From Streptomyces sp. R21 (GTDB lineage: Bacteria; Actinomycetota; Actinomycetes; Streptomycetales; Streptomycetaceae), in assembly GCF_041051975.1 (NCBI RefSeq), contig NZ_CP163435.1, forward strand, positions 1,550,001-1,614,000: 64,000 nucleotides of DNA, in the 5' to 3' direction. The translations under genes were made by a program, and so were the position numbers. The notes below the pieces were generated by a model. That model searched no databases. It saw nothing but the letters and a program-made list of their open reading frames with translations, and was not told the origin of the DNA. This document shows, in pieces, positions 1 to 8,027 of this stretch; position 1 is the stretch's first letter, and each line of letters starts with the position of its first letter.

Positions 1-101
1 TCGTGGACCTCCACGGCGGCGGGCCGTACGTCGACGGATGCCGATACCCCGGCTCCGGCTCCGGCTCCGGCTCCGGCTGCGTCGAGCGTCTCGGCGGTCA
101 T
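1..101 (-). CDS. ABC transporter ATP-binding protein, N-terminal fragment (partial)
   Basis: Only the first 33 codons lie in the window, running off its left edge. The ATG overlaps the stop of the upstream permease as ATGA, so the two are translationally coupled. The visible sequence is an Ala/Gly-rich low-complexity N-terminus followed by a Val-rich stretch, so no Walker motif is visible. The ATPase call is inference: in polar amino-acid ABC operons the gene after the permease is normally the ATPase. A second permease or an unrelated coupled gene cannot be excluded. Confidence 0.5.
   Translation of the reverse strand, partial: MTAETLDAAGAGAGAGAGVSASVDVRPAAVEVH
51..80. repeat. hexamer microrepeat (GGCTCC)x4 + GGCTGC
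   Basis: Five tandem 6-bp units lie inside the start of the partial ATPase gene and encode an Ala-Gly repeat. Units are in frame, so copy-number changes would lengthen or shorten the N-terminal tail without a frameshift. Confidence 0.8.
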
Positions 102-1090
102 ACGGCGGCCTCCTTGCGGACGCGGGCACGCAGGTCGCGCAGTGCGCCCCACACCTTCTGCAACGGGGTCGGCGGCAGAGTGCGCGTGGCGCCCCGCGAG
201 AAGTACCGCTCGACGTAGAACTGGACGACGGAAACGGCGCTGGTGAGGATCAGGTACCAGACGGTGGCGACGAGCAGCAGCGGCACGATGTCGCCGGGGT
301 AGGTGCTGCCCATGCTCTGCACGGAGCCGAACAGGTCGAGCAGCGACACGTAGAACACCAGCGAGGTGCCCTTGATCAGGCCGATCAGCTGGTTGACGTA
401 GTTCGGGGTGATGGACCTCAGGGCCTGCGGAAAGACGATCCGGGTGAACTGGTAGCTCTTCGGCAGGCCGAGCGCGGCGGCCGCCTCGTGCTGTCCCTGG
501 TCGACCGAGAGGATACCGCCGCGCACCACTTCGGCCGCGTACGCCGCTTCGTTGAGGCTCAGACCTACGACGGCGACGACCATGTCGGTGGCGAGCCGGG
601 ACTCGTCGAAGGTGAAGAAGGCGGGCCCGAACGGCACTCCGACGCTCAACGTCCGGTACAGCGCACTGAAGTTGTAGAGAAACAGCAGCACCACGATCAG
701 CGGCACCGAGCGGAACAACCAGGTGTAGACCCAGCCGGCCGCCCGCAGCACCGGGCTCCGGGAGAGCCTGGCCAGCGCGATCAGGATGCCGCCGGCCAGC
801 CCCAACACGGCGCTGTACGCGGCCACTTCGAGGGTGATGAGCAACCCGTCGAGGATGGTGGGGCGCAGGAACCAGTACGAGAACCGGTCCCACTGGAAGA
901 AGGGGTTGGTCACCAGCCCGTGACCGATCTGGGCGACCAGCACCAGCACGATCGCCGTGAGGATCCAGCGGCCCGGGTGCCGCAGGGGCAGCACCCGCTG
1001 TGCCGCGAGAGGCCGGGGCGCGGCTGCGGGTTTCTCCTTGACAGGGGCTTGGACGCCGAGGGGCACGGCGACGCCAGGTGATTCGCTCAT
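98..1090 (-). CDS. polar amino-acid ABC transporter permease (candidate cystine or other sulfur amino acid uptake)
   Basis: 330 aa inner-membrane permease of the His/Glu/Gln/Arg type. A hydrophilic N-terminus of about 45 residues precedes several hydrophobic segments and the conserved cytoplasmic EAA-like loop (EAAAALGLPKSYQFTRIVFPQALR). The ATG at 1090 is chosen because GGAG lies about 10 bases upstream, whereas the longer frame start has no support. The stop overlaps the next gene as ATGA. No substrate-binding protein is visible, so it lies outside the window or is encoded elsewhere. Family membership is clear. The substrate is inferred from the Cys-rich leader peptide at 1318-1461, whose relatives precede sulfur assimilation genes; cystine is the simplest guess. 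Confidence 0.85.
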   Translation of the reverse strand: MSESPGVAVPLGVQAPVKEKPAAAPRPLAAQRVLPLRHPGRWILTAIVLVLVAQIGHGLVTNPFFQWDRFSYWFLRPTILDGLLITLEVAAYSAVLGLAGGILIALARLSRSPVLRAAGWVYTWLFRSVPLIVVLLFLYNFSALYRTLSVGVPFGPAFFTFDESRLATDMVVAVVGLSLNEAAYAAEVVRGGILSVDQGQHEAAAALGLPKSYQFTRIVFPQALRSITPNYVNQLIGLIKGTSLVFYVSLLDLFGSVQSMGSTYPGDIVPLLLVATVWYLILTSAVSVVQFYVERYFSRGATRTLPPTPLQKVWGALRDLRARVRKEAAV

Positions 1091-1317
1091 GGGAGGACTC
1101 CAGCGGAATCGGACACCCCGGACCGCGCGCACCTCAGGACGACATGGCGCGACGGAGCGGAGCGGCAAGCGCTCCGCGCGACGCGGCACATGGGAACGTC
1201 GGACGTACGGAACCAGGGGCTGGGCGGGGAAAGAGGACAGCGCGAGGGCGGTGTCCGTCAGAAGGGCTTCGCAAGCCTTCAGAGAGTCAGAAGGCGTTCA
1301 GCGAGCGGGAGTTGCGG

Positions 1318-1461
1318 TCAGCCGTGCCTACGGGCACGGTCCGCAGCGGTGCACCCGGTACACAGCGCGCTGTTGACGCGGAGCAGATCGACGCAGCGGT
1401 CGGCGCACAGCAGGACGCAGCCGCGGGGGCGCCGTGCGCCCGTCCTCGAAGCTGCGTACAT
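1318..1461 (-). CDS. putative leader peptide, 47 aa (Cys-rich, RCVDLLRVNSALC type)
   Basis: A short ORF lies upstream of the amino-acid permease on the same strand. Its core RCVDLLRVNSALC matches the RR-x-(H/A)-(V/I)-D-L-x-R-x-x-S-A-x-C leaders found elsewhere in this window. It holds five Cys codons (residues 15, 19, 23, 34, 37). GGTGA precedes the ATG. The 227 bases between its stop and the permease contain an imperfect GAAGG...CCTTC hairpin at 1261-1280 and no other gene. The remaining part of the 1091-1704 gap (1462-1704) is promoter space for the divergent monooxygenase; no other coding signal is seen there. Role inferred: ribosome stalling on Cys codons controls the downstream transporter. 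Confidence 0.6.
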   Translation of the reverse strand: MYAASRTGARRPRGCVLLCADRCVDLLRVNSALCTGCTAADRARRHG

Positions 1462-1704
1462 CGCCGTCACCGTCACACTTCCGGCCCCTGGGGCCTCGCG
1501 CCTTCTTGGTGCGTAAGTAAGTCAGCAGCCGAGATCGCTGTCAACGTTCGTCCGTCTGGTGATACGTGTACGCCCGGGAATCCGTTCGCCCGGTACATCG
1601 GCAGAGGCGATCACGGCCGCCTGCCACAATCCACACAGGACAGCGCCCCTACGACCACGGCGCTGACATACGGCAGAGCATGCCGCGGACGATGGAGGAG
1701 CCCT

Positions 1705-2727
1705 GTGCCGCTGACCTCACAACCCCTGCGGAAGCTCGGCTTCTTGACCATCGGGCTGTTCGACGGGGACGACCCGGGACGCGGACATGAGTCGACGCTC
1801 GAAATCATCGAGCTGGGCGAGCAGTTGGGCTTCGACAGCGCCTGGCTGCGCCACCGTCATCTCCAGTACGGCATCTCCTCCCCCGTCGCCGTCCTCGCCG
1901 CGGCCTCGCAGCGCACCCGCCGCATCGAACTCGGCACGGCGGTCACCCCCTTGGGCTGGGAGAACCCGCTCCGGCTGGCCGAGGACCTGGCCACGGTCGA
2001 CGTGCTGTCCGGGGGCCGCCTCAATCCCGGCATCAGCGTCGGCCCGCCGATGCACTACGACCAGCTCAAGCACGCGGTCTACCCGGACACCGCGGAGGCC
2101 GAGGACTTCGGCTACGCGCGCGTGCAGCGGCTGCTGGACTTCGTACGCGGCAAGCCGGCCACCGACTTCAGCGGTGTCGAGGGCTTCGAGGTGTTCAGCG
2201 ACCGGGTGCAGCCGCACTCCCCCGGCCTGGGCCGCCGCATGTGGTACGGCGGCGGCAGCCTGCGCTCCGCCCAGTGGGCGGGTGAGCACGGGATGAACCT
2301 GCTGACCAGCAGCGTCGTGAAGGCGGACGAGGGGTCCACGGACTTCGCCGAGATCCAGCTGTCGCTCGTCCGCGCCTTCCGCGCCCAGCACCCCGACGGC
2401 GACCGCGCCCGTGTCTCCCAGGGACTCGTCGTCATCCCCACCGACAGCGCCTCGGCCCAGCAGCGCGCGAAGTACGAGGCGTACGCGGCGCAGCGGCTGC
2501 CGCGCACCGCCAGCCCGCAGGGTCCGGCGCGGCTGCTGTTCGCGCCCGACCTGGTCGGCACCTCGGCGCAGATCGCCGAACAGCTCTACGCGCACGCCGC
2601 GTTCCGCGAGATCGACGAGGTCGCGTTCGCGCTCCCCTTCACCTTCGACCACGAGGACTACGTGCAGATCCTCACGGACATCGCCACGAAACTCGGCCCG
2701 GCACTGGGCTGGCAGCCGGCGGCCTGA
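1705..2727 (+). CDS. luciferase-like FMN-dependent monooxygenase
   Basis: 340 aa, TIM-barrel bacterial luciferase family, cytoplasmic. The start is GTG 1705, with GGAG five bases upstream, giving a first strand reading LGFLTIGLFDGDD. Family features visible: the early ELGEQLGFDSAWLRHRH, ELGTAVTPLGWENPLRLAEDLATVD, and the late PQGPARLLFAPDLVGT region. It is clearly paralogous to the protein at 43175-44215 (same RHRHL/RQRHLEHG, NPLRLAEDLA, WYGGGS motifs), which sits under a SAM riboswitch and a leader peptide. That pairing suggests an organosulfur monooxygenase needing reduced FMN from a separate reductase; the substrate is unknown. Divergent from the amino-acid permease. Confidence 0.8.
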   Translation: MPLTSQPLRKLGFLTIGLFDGDDPGRGHESTLEIIELGEQLGFDSAWLRHRHLQYGISSPVAVLAAASQRTRRIELGTAVTPLGWENPLRLAEDLATVDVLSGGRLNPGISVGPPMHYDQLKHAVYPDTAEAEDFGYARVQRLLDFVRGKPATDFSGVEGFEVFSDRVQPHSPGLGRRMWYGGGSLRSAQWAGEHGMNLLTSSVVKADEGSTDFAEIQLSLVRAFRAQHPDGDRARVSQGLVVIPTDSASAQQRAKYEAYAAQRLPRTASPQGPARLLFAPDLVGTSAQIAEQLYAHAAFREIDEVAFALPFTFDHEDYVQILTDIATKLGPALGWQPAA

Positions 2728-2842
2728 CAGCGGCTCCGGGCAGGTGCCGTACCCGCGCTCGGCGACGTCGCGGCGGCGGTGGGCCGCTGATGAGATCATG
2801 GAAGCCGTGGCCGAGCTGTTCCGGCCCGGAGAAAGGGAAAGC

Positions 2843-3202
2843 ATGACCAGGTCCGCCGCCCGGGCCATATGGACATTCACCCTGGACGAGGACGAGGACT
2901 GGGTCCCCTTCAGGGAGCCCGCTGGAGACGAAAACCTCCGGCGGGCAGTGGAGACCCTGCTCATGGGCATCGCCTCAGCTGGGGCTGCGGAGACGTACCT
3001 GGCAGCATGGCGCGCCGACTCGCAGCGCTGGGGGACGGGGTTCAGTCTGGGGACCGCCTCTGCAACGGCACGACGCGCCAGCTCCGAACTCGTCAGGCTC
3101 ATCGATCTGTACGGGCAGTTCGAGGACTGCGACATCGCGGCCGACGAGTTCGAAACGATGCTCCAGGACCATGTGGCGGCAGCGCGAACCGCCGAGTCCT
3201 AG
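2843..3202 (+). CDS. hypothetical protein, 119 aa
   Basis: Not recognised. Small acidic protein with an acidic run (LDEDEDWVPF) near residues 13-22, then a probably all-helical remainder and an acidic C-terminus (FEDCDIAADEFETMLQDH). No signal peptide or membrane segment. ATG 2843 is preferred for the AAGGGA seven bases upstream; an in-frame ATG at 2798 would add 15 residues. It converges with the kinase gene at 3235-5097, leaving 32 bases between stops. Codon use matches its neighbours, so it is probably real, but no function can be given. Confidence 0.6.
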   Translation: MTRSAARAIWTFTLDEDEDWVPFREPAGDENLRRAVETLLMGIASAGAAETYLAAWRADSQRWGTGFSLGTASATARRASSELVRLIDLYGQFEDCDIAADEFETMLQDHVAAARTAES

Positions 3203-3234
3203 AGATCGCCTTTCAAAGGTCAGATGCAGAGCCC

Positions 3235-5097
3235 CTAGGAGGGCGCGGCACCCGTGCGGCCCGTGAGGCGCTTGATCTCGTCGATGTAGGCGTCGACCTG
3301 CCTGGGGTCGTAGCCCCGCCGGACCAGCTCGAAGCCACGGAAGGGGGCCACGAATCCTCTCCTCAGGTCGTTCAGGTAGGTGTCCACGTGTGTCTTGTCG
3401 TAGCCCTTGCGGACGAGTTCGAAGGGTGGCACGGGAGGCAGCACGTTGCGCAGGGGGCTGCCGGGGCCGGTGAGTTGTTCGAGAGTGCCGCGGACGTGGG
3501 CGACCTCGGCCTTGAGGGTGTCCCGTCGGCGGATGAGGTCGGCGATCTCCGTCACCGTCCCGTCGGCTGTGGCATTCGCCTCGGCCACGATGTCCTCGGC
3601 CTGGCGCTGAGCCGTCTCCATCGTCTGGCGGGAGCGACGCTCGGCGTCCATCCGCAGCTTCTCGGCCTCCAGGCGGAGCTGCTCCGCGCGGTGCTCGATC
3701 TCCGTGAGACGCTTCTCGGCCTTGGCCTGACGCGAGGCCAGGTCACGCTCGGACTGCTCACGGCGCTTGGCAAGGTTCGTCTCGAAGTCGGAAGCGGCCT
3801 GCGCGGCCTTGGCCCGCGTCTCCTCGAAAAGGGCATCCGCCTCCCCGCGCTTGGACTGCGCGTACTTCTGGGCCTCGCCAAGCAGCCGCCCGGCCTCGCT
3901 CTCCGTGTCCCGGAGGAGCTGCTCCGCGAAGAGTTCGTTCCCCGTGAGACGCTCCTCGGCCTTGGCCTGACGCGAGGCCAGGTCACGCTCGGACTGCTCA
4001 CGGCGCTTGGCAAGGTTCGTCTCGAAGTCGGAGGCAGCCTGCGCGGCCTTGGCCCGCGTCTCCTCGAAAAGGGCATCCGCCTCCCCGCGCTTGGCCAGCG
4101 CGTACTTCTGCGCCTCGGCGCGCAGCCGTGCGGCGTCGCTCTCCGCCTGCCGCCGGATCTGCCAGGTCTTCTCCAGGATCCGCCCGGCCAGGGCTTCGGT
4201 GATCCCCAAGTAAGCCGCTTCCAGGGGATTTTCAGCAGGAAGGGCGGCCGCGTGCTCGAGGAGGAGCCCGCTGAGGGCGTCGTACACCACCATCGCGTCG
4301 ACCGGGCGGTCCTCGGGGCTCTTGGCGAGCAGACTCATGATGAGGTCGTCGAGCGCGCCGGGGAGATCCTCGACCAGTGCGCCGGGAGCCACCGGCACCT
4401 CGTCGATCTGCATGCGCAGAACGGCGAGTTGGTTGCTTCCGGTGAAGGGCGGGCGTCCGGTCACCGCGTGGTAGAGGAGGCAGCCGAGGGAGTACAGGTC
4501 GCTGCGGTGATCGATGGAGCGGTCCCCCAGGGCCTGCTCCGGGGACATGTAGGGCGGGGAGCCCAACGGGGCGCCGGTGGCAGTGAGTTCATTGACCCGC
4601 ACCGTGTCGCCCATGAACTTCGCGACACCGAAGTCCAGGACCTTCGCCGTGCCTTCCGGGGTCAGCAGGACATTGGCGGGCTTGATGTCCCGGTGGACCA
4701 CACCGCTGCCGTGTGCCGCGTGGAGCGCCTGGGCGATCTGCCCGGCCCAGCCCACGGCGAGCGGCCAGTTCGCCGCCGACTCCTTGAGGCGCTGACGCAG
4801 CGACACCCCGGCCACCAACTCCATGACCAGAAAGAGCGTCTCGCGTCCGCCCACGGTCGTCTCGCCCCAGTCATGGATGGTGACGATGTTCCGGTGGGAG
4901 AGCCCACCCGCGAGCTGCACCTCGCGCTGGAACCGGATCTTCGTCTCCACCTCGCCCATCACCGGCAGCGGTTGGACGAGTTTGACCGCGACGTCACGCT
5001 GCATCCGGGAGTCGAGTGCCGACCAGACCTCCCCCATGCCGCCGGAGCCCACGCGGTCCCTGATTCTGAAGCGCCCGGCGAGCAGTGTGTCGCGCAC
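3235..5097 (-). CDS. Ser/Thr protein kinase fused to a coiled coil and two DivIVA-like motifs
   Basis: 620 aa. Residues 7-275 form a complete Hanks-type kinase: glycine loop GSGGMGEV, Lys39, HRD with Asp137, DFG with Asp155, SPEQ. There is no transmembrane segment or PASTA region, so it is cytoplasmic. Residues about 315-540 are a long charged coiled coil containing an 80-residue unit repeated twice, almost identical at 328-386 and 408-466. The C-terminus has two copies of an F-E-L-V-R-(K/R)-G-Y-D-x-x-x-V-D-x-Y motif (559-580 and 589-610), the signature of DivIVA/polarisome coiled-coil proteins. It follows the ATPase gene at 5188 by 90 bases on the same strand. Inference: a kinase recruited to polar or membrane scaffolds, or scaffolding its own targets. 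Domain calls are secure; the role is not. Confidence 0.88.
   Translation of the reverse strand: MRDTLLAGRFRIRDRVGSGGMGEVWSALDSRMQRDVAVKLVQPLPVMGEVETKIRFQREVQLAGGLSHRNIVTIHDWGETTVGGRETLFLVMELVAGVSLRQRLKESAANWPLAVGWAGQIAQALHAAHGSGVVHRDIKPANVLLTPEGTAKVLDFGVAKFMGDTVRVNELTATGAPLGSPPYMSPEQALGDRSIDHRSDLYSLGCLLYHAVTGRPPFTGSNQLAVLRMQIDEVPVAPGALVEDLPGALDDLIMSLLAKSPEDRPVDAMVVYDALSGLLLEHAAALPAENPLEAAYLGITEALAGRILEKTWQIRRQAESDAARLRAEAQKYALAKRGEADALFEETRAKAAQAASDFETNLAKRREQSERDLASRQAKAEERLTGNELFAEQLLRDTESEAGRLLGEAQKYAQSKRGEADALFEETRAKAAQAASDFETNLAKRREQSERDLASRQAKAEKRLTEIEHRAEQLRLEAEKLRMDAERRSRQTMETAQRQAEDIVAEANATADGTVTEIADLIRRRDTLKAEVAHVRGTLEQLTGPGSPLRNVLPPVPPFELVRKGYDKTHVDTYLNDLRRGFVAPFRGFELVRRGYDPRQVDAYIDEIKRLTGRTGAAPS
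3690..4130. repeat. 240-bp in-frame tandem duplication inside the kinase gene
   Basis: Bases 3721-3780 and 3961-4020 are identical, and similarity continues on both sides (about 3703-3858 against 3943-4098) with a few substitutions, giving an exact 240-base period. The unit encodes 80 coiled-coil residues. Near identity at the DNA level points to a recent duplication or gene conversion. Confidence 0.9.
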
Positions 5098-5187
5098 CCT
5101 GTTCCTCCCCCGTCTGCGGCAGACCGCCCACCCGGCTGCCGCGTCGCCGTTCCAATATCACCCGCCGCATCCACCTGGGACGCCTGC

Positions 5188-7122
5188 TCAAAACCCTGCG
5201 GAGTTTCCGGATCCGCCGAAGGATCCGCCCGCCATTCGTCGTAGTCGACGCGCCTCGTCCTCGATCCGGTTCGCCACTCCCCCGGTCCCCGTCCGGTCTC
5301 TCGCGTCCGCGATGCCGTCCAGACCGCTCGCACGGAGTTGGGCGGCGAGATCGGTGAAGTAGTGCGCGGCGGTGAAGAGATGGCCTTCGGAGTCGAGGAA
5401 GGCGCCGGCTCCGGAGTGGGCCAGGGCGTCGTTCGCGTCGTCCAGGACACGGCGGACCCGCTGGCTGATCTCGTCCCTGGCCTCCCGGGCGAGACCGACC
5501 TCCCGGCCGATCTGGGCGAGGACGGAGTCGCAGGAGCGGGCCAGCTCCCGCAGGAGCCGGTAGTCACGACCGACCACCGTGGTTCCCTGTGCGACGGGAA
5601 TGGTGTTCCCGGCGGCGATGCGGTCACCGGCCACCACCGGCTCGTACGGCCGCAGGTCGATCGCGCTGGTGGCCCCGAGCGCCTCGCGGAAGCAGGGATG
5701 GACGTGGAACTCCGTCTCGTGGGGCTGAACGGGCAGTTCGCCGCCGCCCGCGAAGACGACGTCGTTCCCGCGCCGCACCCCCAGGAACCCCACGGTGTAC
5801 AGGGTGTCGATGATCCCGGAGAGCGTGAGGGCTTCGGCGTACGCGGGGAAGAGCCGGTGCAGTGTCTGGGCGGCGGCGTCGAAGCGGCCGCCGAGCGCCG
5901 CGCGGGACACCACATAGCCGGTGTTCTGGAACAGCGGGAAGAGCCGGTCCAGGAACGGGTGGGCGATCAGGTACTCGAGGGTCAGATCCTTGAGCTTCCA
6001 CGCGGAGAACTGGCGGCTCGCCTGGAGCACGTCGGCCTCCAGGATCCGGTCACGGCCGTGGATCAGCCAGGCTGTCTCCTGGCACAGGTTGAGGAACTGG
6101 ATGGCGTCCCGTGGCCGCGGCAGACAACGCCGGAAGAGGTACGTCACGGTCTCCTCGCCCGCCACCTCCCGCGGGAAGAGCTGGTGCCACAGCTGCTCCT
6201 CGGTGAGGCCCGGTCCGGCCGATGCCCGGGCGCGCGCCAGCGCGAGACCGCGCAGCGCCTGGTCCGTCCAGGCGATCCTCAGTTCGTCGCCGTGGAACTT
6301 GTCGCCCTCCCCGAAGGACAGCGAGTCGTAGATGTCGGAGCGCACGAACAGCAGGCACCGCACCGCCGTTCCGTAGAACCCCGCCGCGTGCTTGGCCGCG
6401 AGGAGCAGCCCGATCACCATCGAGTTGCTGTCCGGCTCCGCGGACCACACCTGTTCCAGCTGGTCGACCAGGAGCAGCAGCGGCGCGTGCGCGGCGTCGG
6501 CGCAGCCCAGGTCGGTGAAGGCCTGGGCCACTCCGCGTTCGACGACTTCCAGTTGGCGGGCGGCCCGCGCGCCCTCCGAGGGCGCCTGCGCCAGTTCCAC
6601 GCCCGCCTTGAAGCCGAACGCCTCCAGCGACAGGGCCGTCTGCAGTCCGCGCGCGCCCTGCGCCAGCCGGTCCCCCAACCGGTCGCCGGGCAGCTCGTCG
6701 TTCTGTTTCAGGAACCGGCTCAGCGCCTTCACGGAGTCGGGCCGCTTCCCGTGCCCGTCCTTGGCATGCGTCACCAGGTGCCGGGCGGCATGCACCGCGA
6801 ACACGTACCGCCAGATAAGGGACTTGGCCGAATCACCGGGCAGCCCCTGCAGTTCGAACCGCCGGATCTCGTCCCCCGCCGCGTCGTCGGGGGTGATGAG
6901 GGCCTTGCCACCGGGGTGGGCGCCGTTCGCCATCAGATGCATGCAGATGGCGCTCTTCCCGGAGCCCTTGCGCCCGATGATCAGCATCTTCAGCCCGGAC
7001 ATGGCGGCACGCGACGCGGCCGTGGGCAGGAACCCGCCCCGCAGCAACAGTCCGTCCGTGACGTCCCGCTCGGCGTCCTCCCGCCCGAAGCGAAGCCTGC
7101 CGAGTACGGAGTCGTCGACCAC
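5188..7122 (-). CDS. large P-loop ATPase (Sll1717-like / STAND-like)
   Basis: 644 aa. Walker A GRKGSGKS at residues 50-57; hydrophobic Walker B LLLLVDQLE with Asp220; then a helical C-terminal half with no recognised enzyme domain. The layout resembles the predicted P-loop ATPase family named after cyanobacterial Sll1717, a STAND-like group. GTG 7122 is chosen because AGGGGGA lies five bases upstream; longer frame starts (7158, 7188, 7344) have weak sites. It precedes the kinase at 5097 with a 90-base gap, so the two may be cotranscribed. Inference: an ATP-dependent switch signalling through the kinase. Family assignment is moderate and the partnership is a hypothesis. Confidence 0.7.
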   Translation of the reverse strand: MVDDSVLGRLRFGREDAERDVTDGLLLRGGFLPTAASRAAMSGLKMLIIGRKGSGKSAICMHLMANGAHPGGKALITPDDAAGDEIRRFELQGLPGDSAKSLIWRYVFAVHAARHLVTHAKDGHGKRPDSVKALSRFLKQNDELPGDRLGDRLAQGARGLQTALSLEAFGFKAGVELAQAPSEGARAARQLEVVERGVAQAFTDLGCADAAHAPLLLLVDQLEQVWSAEPDSNSMVIGLLLAAKHAAGFYGTAVRCLLFVRSDIYDSLSFGEGDKFHGDELRIAWTDQALRGLALARARASAGPGLTEEQLWHQLFPREVAGEETVTYLFRRCLPRPRDAIQFLNLCQETAWLIHGRDRILEADVLQASRQFSAWKLKDLTLEYLIAHPFLDRLFPLFQNTGYVVSRAALGGRFDAAAQTLHRLFPAYAEALTLSGIIDTLYTVGFLGVRRGNDVVFAGGGELPVQPHETEFHVHPCFREALGATSAIDLRPYEPVVAGDRIAAGNTIPVAQGTTVVGRDYRLLRELARSCDSVLAQIGREVGLAREARDEISQRVRRVLDDANDALAHSGAGAFLDSEGHLFTAAHYFTDLAAQLRASGLDGIADARDRTGTGGVANRIEDEARRLRRMAGGSFGGSGNSAGF

Positions 7123-7366
7123 CAGCGTCCCCCTGCTCTCCGGCCGCCGGACTGACACGCGGCACCGTAGCTCAGTTCTATCCCACATCCGGCCCGCCGG
7201 GACGCCAACTCGGCTCCGCTCAGAGCGCGTTGGACTGGCCCGATCAACCGGGCCACCCGTTCGCCGCCCGAGGGCACGGCCGCCCCAAGGGCACAGCCGC
7301 CCCGAGGGCACAATCGACTTGGCGTGGCACCCATGCCCCCGCAACGATCGAAAGTATGATCAACCA

Positions 7367-7903
7367 ATGTCTGACATGACCGAAACCACGCCCGGCTGGC
7401 TGAGTTCCGACGAACTCGAACTGGCGCGCGAGCGCATGCCGATCCTGTACGTCGAGGCCGTGCCGGTCCGCGTCGACGACAGTGGCGAAGTCACCCACAT
7501 CGGGCTGCTGCTGCGCATCGGGCCGGACGGAACGGTCAGCCGCGCGCTCGTCTCCGGCCGGGTCCTGCACCACGAGCGGGTCAGGGACGCCCTGCTGCGC
7601 AACCTGGAGAAGGACCTCGGCCCGGTGGCGCTGCCCCGTGTCCCGGCGGCCCTGCAGCCCTTCACCGTCGCCGAGTACTTCCCGACGCAGGGCGTCACCC
7701 CGTTCCACGACCCCCGCCAGCACGCCGTGTCCCTCGCCTACATCGTCCCCGTGGCCGGCGACTGCCGACCCCGCCAGGACGCCCTCGACCTGGTCTGGTT
7801 CAGCCCCCAGGAGGCGTCGTCCGCGCTGGTCCTCAACGACATGCCGGGCGGCCAGGGCGTCCTCCTCAAGCAGGCCCTCGCGCATGTGGGCTGCCTGTCC
7901 TGA
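7367..7903 (+). CDS. Nudix-like protein (DUF4916 family)
   Basis: 178 aa, cytoplasmic. The pattern fits actinobacterial Nudix-fold proteins of the DUF4916 type: PILYVEAVPVRVD and GLLLRIGPDGTVSRALVSGR strands, then RDALLRNLEKDLGP in place of a canonical Nudix box, so catalytic metal ligands are not obvious. A TATGAT box lies seven bases before the ATG, suggesting a leaderless transcript and explaining the missing ribosome binding site. Divergent from the P-loop ATPase gene. The biochemical role is not predictable. Confidence 0.7.
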   Translation: MSDMTETTPGWLSSDELELARERMPILYVEAVPVRVDDSGEVTHIGLLLRIGPDGTVSRALVSGRVLHHERVRDALLRNLEKDLGPVALPRVPAALQPFTVAEYFPTQGVTPFHDPRQHAVSLAYIVPVAGDCRPRQDALDLVWFSPQEASSALVLNDMPGGQGVLLKQALAHVGCLS

Positions 7904-8027
7904 AAGGAACGGGACCGAGCCGGACTGAAGCGGACCGGGCCGGGCCGGAACCACCGTCGCCTCGCAGGCGTTCGATCAAGTGGCGGTGCGGCGGAGGGGG
8001 CCGTGCGCTGACGAGCGGAGTGGCGCA

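Noticed and set aside
1462..1704. Sulfur leader peptide ahead of the first luciferase-like gene
   Set aside because: Plus-strand frames here lack the RR-x-x-D-L core; only the minus-strand leader is convincing.
5338..7155. 605-codon plus-strand open frame
   Set aside because: Antisense shadow of the P-loop ATPase gene; composition is that of a frame mirrored from high-GC coding DNA and no domain is readable.
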